This document shows positions 61,026-64,000 of a DNA stretch of 64,000 nucleotides, one piece after another. Source of the DNA: Nannobrachium achirus. Its lineage: Eukaryota; Chordata; Actinopteri; Myctophiformes; Myctophidae. Positions within the stretch are counted from its first letter, which is position 1; each line of letters begins with the position of its first letter. Under the pieces are notes generated by a model that was given only the letters and a program-made list of their open reading frames with translations, was not told where the DNA came from and did no database searches. Both the position numbers and the translations under genes were made by a program. Location: positions 60,439,372 through 60,503,371 of the forward strand of contig OY997649.1 of NCBI GenBank assembly GCA_963921795.1, given 5' to 3'.

Positions 61026-61147
61026 CTGCCGAAATGGAACGGAAAAGTGTAGCAGATTGGCAAATTAATTGGAATTGTAATATAAAATATAAGAAATGTA
61101 CAGTATTGGTTGAACGTGAAAAATGTCTAGTCAGCGGGATATGACCT

Positions 61148-61590
61148 CCTGAATAGTGGCCTTGTGGTTAGAGTGGCCGCCCTGAGATTGAGGGTAGAGT
61201 AGTACCGTAATTGCCGGACTATAAGCCGTGGCTTTTTTTATAGAGAGATTTTTTTAGAGATTTTTACAGCTAACGGCCACCAGGGGCGCTATAGCGGGAA
61301 GCAGGAAGGACACCTGCGGCTTATAGTCAGGTGTGGCTTATGTATATGTAAACATTTGTTTTTTGTTCTACATTTAGCTGGTGCGGCTTATATTCAGGTG
61401 CGGCTTATAGTCCAGCAATTACGGTAGTAGCATCATATCCATAGGGTGTACTTGTAAAACAAGCTGCCTTATGCTACAGAAACAGGAGATAGGCTCAATT
61501 GGCTCAATTGTTCTGACCTATCGGCCACATGGCTCAGGAACGGTTAGTTCCCACCCAAGGCTACAAAGTGGTACAGGACTAACTCCCTTA
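61148..61590 (+). mobile_element. SINE-like repeat split by a MITE
   Basis: gtggccttgtggttagagtggc (A-box-like, 61157-61178) opens the repeat. After the MITE it resumes with gctgccttatgctacagaaac, aggagataggctc and ggctcaggaacggttag, typical of fish SINE bodies. The B box is not clear because of the interruption. Confidence 0.55.
61203..61426. mobile_element. Palindromic-end MITE (TACCGTAATT ends)
   Basis: Begins taccgtaattgccggactat and ends atagtccagcaattacggta, with internal gcggcttatagtc and gtgtggcttat repeats. Flanks gtag/gtag suggest a short duplication. It lies inside the SINE-like repeat, so it inserted later. Confidence 0.8.
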
Positions 61591-61690
61591 AAGTGCCAGT
61601 TCACCTCTGGGACAAACAGATCTTATTTTATTGTTGTTTGGGACAAGATCAACACAATATGGTTGTCCCAGAGGTGAACTGGCCCTTTAA
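61588..61690. mobile_element. Family H MITE, 103-bp deletion form
   Basis: Ends ttaaagtgccagttcacctc and gaggtgaactggccctttaa. The interior keeps tattttattgttgtttggga and gatcaacacaat of the 34035 copy, but one whole arm and the centre are gone. Confidence 0.85.
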
Positions 61691-62290
61691 TAGCTACCTT
61701 GAATGTGCCCTCGAGCAACGCCACCGTTATTCTACGGTTTCTGCTTTGTGACCAAGAGTAGTACTGACTGACTACAGTTATAATGTACACTGGTCAGCTC
61801 TCAAAGTGCGGATTTGTGCTACCATGGGAATGTGAAGCAAATTACAGATGGAAAGAAGAAACGTGTGAAAATGAAAGAAGAAATATCAGACTGAATAAAA
61901 TCCCTGTAATATGATGTTCTTAAGTAGGATTATCATGATTCAGCCACGGCACGCTATGATTCTGCAATAATCGAAAATGTGTTGCAGATTAGCCTGAGGT
62001 TATTTGACTCAGCAAACATTTAATGAGCAAAACAAGTGTGAAAAGGGAATTCTTTGTGGGCTCATCAAGATAAACCAATAGCAACTACTTGTGCCTCATA
62101 CTAGACCGTCATTTTGAAAGTGAAGCAAACAAACCTGTGTTTTTTATATTCTGCAACAGGAACTACACTTAAATTAGGGATTATCCAAGATGTTTACGTG
62201 ATTCAAAATGGTCCTGTGTGACATAGCATACGTTCAATGACAAGCTAATCATATTAACTTGCAATAGAGTTCATCCAGGCCTGAGGAGAG
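61691..62290. other. No supported gene
   Basis: AT-rich, apparently unique; nothing recognised. Confidence 0.4.
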
Positions 62291-62296
62291 ATATAA

Positions 62297-62726
62297 TAGG
62301 CAATTTAAGCAGCCCGTTTCTACAACCGCGGCGTGAGGCGGGGTGAGATCTCGCGTTTGCGAACGCCCATCATTTCGACAACCGAGCGTCGGGAGGGTTA
62401 GCGACTCACCCCACCGAGGTTAGGGTAAGGGTGTTAAAAAGATGACACATAGAAACAGCGAAAAGCTACGACTGCTATGACGTAATCACCGTAGCAGTCA
62501 AAATCGTTAAGCAAACAGCCGTCGGCGACGGGGGCCCACCCCTTTTACTGAACTCTTTGGTTCCCATGGCGACGCGACTACGCAGCAGGCGTTGTAGCCA
62601 CAACGTGGAAAGGGAGATTCTGGCGTTGTAGAGACGGCTGCGACGGCGGCAGGTTTATCTGTCGAGCACTGATCATTTCCGGTTACCGTTGTCATCTGCC
62701 GTAGCCGTCCATAGCTTAAATTGCCT
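62297..62726. mobile_element. CpG-rich element with inverted ends
   Basis: taggcaatttaagc and gcttaaattgccta are exact inverted repeats bounding 430 bp of CpG-rich sequence that contains cgtagcagtc, cgacggcggc and acaaccg words. No target duplication was seen, so the class is open. Confidence 0.5.
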
Positions 62727-63660
62727 ACTGTATATGGCAGTGCTACATCTTTGGCTTATCTTTTCATCATAAGCCAAGTCTACTCTTACACACCTTACTC
62801 AAAGAAAATGCACTTTTCATAACATTTTGTTTTCTACAGAGGACAACGGACTATTATAGTACTTGAGTATCTAAAGCACAAGGAACCTCTGAGAGGGTTC
62901 AGCATTCTGATAACAGTTCTCCTCGTCTAGCTAACAACACCTCCTTTGGCACAAGACAAATTGTAGCAGAGGTACTTTATCTACAATTCTGCACCATCGC
63001 ATTCCACCTTTGTGGAATGCGATAAGGGCAGAATAATCCCTCCCAGGCCTAACCCTTTATACAGTACCTGGAGGCCACTAACCATAACCATATCCCTAAC
63101 CAATCTCCACATCACTGACTGAGTAAAATCAGTTATCACCCACATTAATCAAAGTAGCTTCACTGGCTGAGGTATTCTCATACAGCGGCAGGCAGAATAG
63201 AAGTACCATCAGAGATCTAACTTTGTTGTGTTCTTTTTTTTTTTTTTTTCGAGTGCGATCTGCACTGTATCTCTGTACAGGGAATCCTTTGCCAGGTATT
63301 ACTGAATGAAAACAATCTCGAGAAGCACATTCGTGGGGGTATAGCTTCCATAATACCTCCTTCACACCACACCTCCTCAGTCAGACTGAATTCTGGGATA
63401 GGGCACGCTTGGTAATTACTTCCAGAGGCTGAGAGGGTGAAAGAGGCAGACATGAAGGCTTTTGGTATAAAAGGCAGAGTCAACGTCAAGCTGAGGTACT
63501 ACTGTACTCTACTGTACTGTACTGTAACCACTGCAACATTTCATGTTCTTGTGTTGCACTATTCAATTGTGAGCCAGTAATCTAGTTCCAAAGTCGCAAA
63601 TAGTAACTATGATACTTTGTTAAGTAGCCTAGATTTTTAAAGATTGGAGTAACAGTATCT
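62727..63660. other. No supported gene; small hairpin
   Basis: cgcattccacctttgtggaatgcg at 62998-63023 (in parts cgcattccac/gtggaatgcg) is a short perfect hairpin. A tactgtactgta run is at 63500-63525. Otherwise unassigned. Confidence 0.4.
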
Positions 63661-63664
63661 ACAG

Positions 63665-63874
63665 CAGGGGTTTTCAAAGTGGGTGATGCCCTGGGGTGCC
63701 GTGACGGCAGTCCAGGGGTGCCGCGAGATAATTTGATAATATTTGGAATTTATTTGGAGACTTGAAAAAAAATGTATTATCATTTTAAACTTGAAGTACA
63801 AAGTTATTTTCGGTCAGTGCTAACCAAAATGGCTATTATTTCAACGTTTTCTTGCAACATAATCACTAAAATAT
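63665..63874. mobile_element. hAT MITE (CAGGGGTTTTCAAAG end), cut by family D
   Basis: Begins caggggttttcaaagtggg; gcagtccaggggtgccgcgag, ataatatttggaatttattgg-like and accaaaatggctatta match 21363-21689 in reverse. It is interrupted at 63875. Confidence 0.75.
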
Positions 63875-64000
63875 CGTCACTGTCGGGCAGAAACCTCGTA
63901 TCTCCAAGTTTCAAATGTGTACGTCTTTTGGTAAAGCAAAGCCCTGCTTCATCATACAAGACTGTCGCACAAAACTAGTGAAAACAGCCGATCTACAAGC
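63875..64000. mobile_element. Family D MITE, copy 8, cut by window end
   Basis: Begins cgtcactgtcgggcagaaacc; the HP left arm gtgaaaacagccgatctaca starts at about 63978 and the window ends inside it. Confidence 0.85.

Noticed and set aside
60791-61063. Other minus-strand frames over the TPR exon
   Set aside because: Arg/Ser-rich out-of-frame shadows; only the frame with NCILYSNRSAA and an in-phase splice donor makes sense.
62507-62695. Frame in the CpG-rich element near 62.5 kb
   Set aside because: Lies wholly between exact inverted ends of a repeat and has no known motif.

Overview
This looks like vertebrate, most probably teleost, nuclear DNA. There are no bacterial-style packed genes. 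There are many very long (CA)n, (GA)n and poly-G tracts, fish-type LINE and SINE 3' ends, and a very high load of short palindromic DNA transposons (MITEs). The microsatellite density recalls cod-like fishes, but the species cannot be fixed from sequence alone. A 200-base run of N at 41301-41500 shows this is a draft assembly.

Only two protein-gene signals are convincing. At 60726-61025 (minus strand) there is one exon of a TTC28-like tetratricopeptide gene with a good 5' splice site; the rest of the window is probably intron or flank of that gene. At about 51481-52310 (plus strand) there is an intronless, frameshifted and internally deleted copy of the eEF2-lysine methyltransferase gene (EEF2KMT/FAM86), which has lost the SAM-binding glycine motif. 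A 37-codon open segment at 43729 is only a weak candidate. I saw no tRNA, rRNA or CRISPR.

Region by region. 1-6.2 kb: a chimeric repeat, CA tract, family C MITE, a 1.4 kb foldback element, and a tRNA-derived SINE with a 17-bp target duplication that contains a MITE. 6.2-11.8 kb: nested hAT-type elements, telomere-like repeats at 7322-7367, two family A composites, LINE and Mutator-like elements. 11.8-24 kb: microsatellites, hAT and TTAAAGG-type MITEs, and the nested 17316-17807 element. 24-39.3 kb: the densest cluster of composite MITEs, with a LINE inserted in a MITE at 32367. 39.3-48.5 kb: fewer repeats, the gap, and a Mutator-like element. 48.5-59 kb: family D and E elements, the EEF2KMT retrocopy, and long MITEs. 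59-64 kb: the TTC28-like exon, a SINE split by a MITE, and a family D copy cut by the window end.

The most striking feature is a 35-85 bp hairpin module, here called HP. Its outer arm reads roughly AAAATAGC(A/C)GATCTACAAGC followed by TCACA. I count about 50 full, half or collapsed copies. HP sits inside at least eight repeat families with different ends and different target-duplication lengths (TTAA, 4 bp, 8 bp). Families used below: A, TTAA-flanked, ends CCCATTTAGG; B, ends CAGGGGCGTCACA, 8-bp duplication, same core as A; C, ends TAGGGATGGGACGAT, 8 bp; D, ends (C/T)GTCGTTGTCGGG, 4 bp; E, TTAA-flanked, ends CCACTTGAAC; F, ends CAGGGACGTGCTGG, 8 bp, a host of D; G, ends TAGGGGTGGGCGATA, 8 bp; H, ends TTAAAGG; M, ends TAGCCT.GCAA, 9 bp; R, a retroposon-like repeat.
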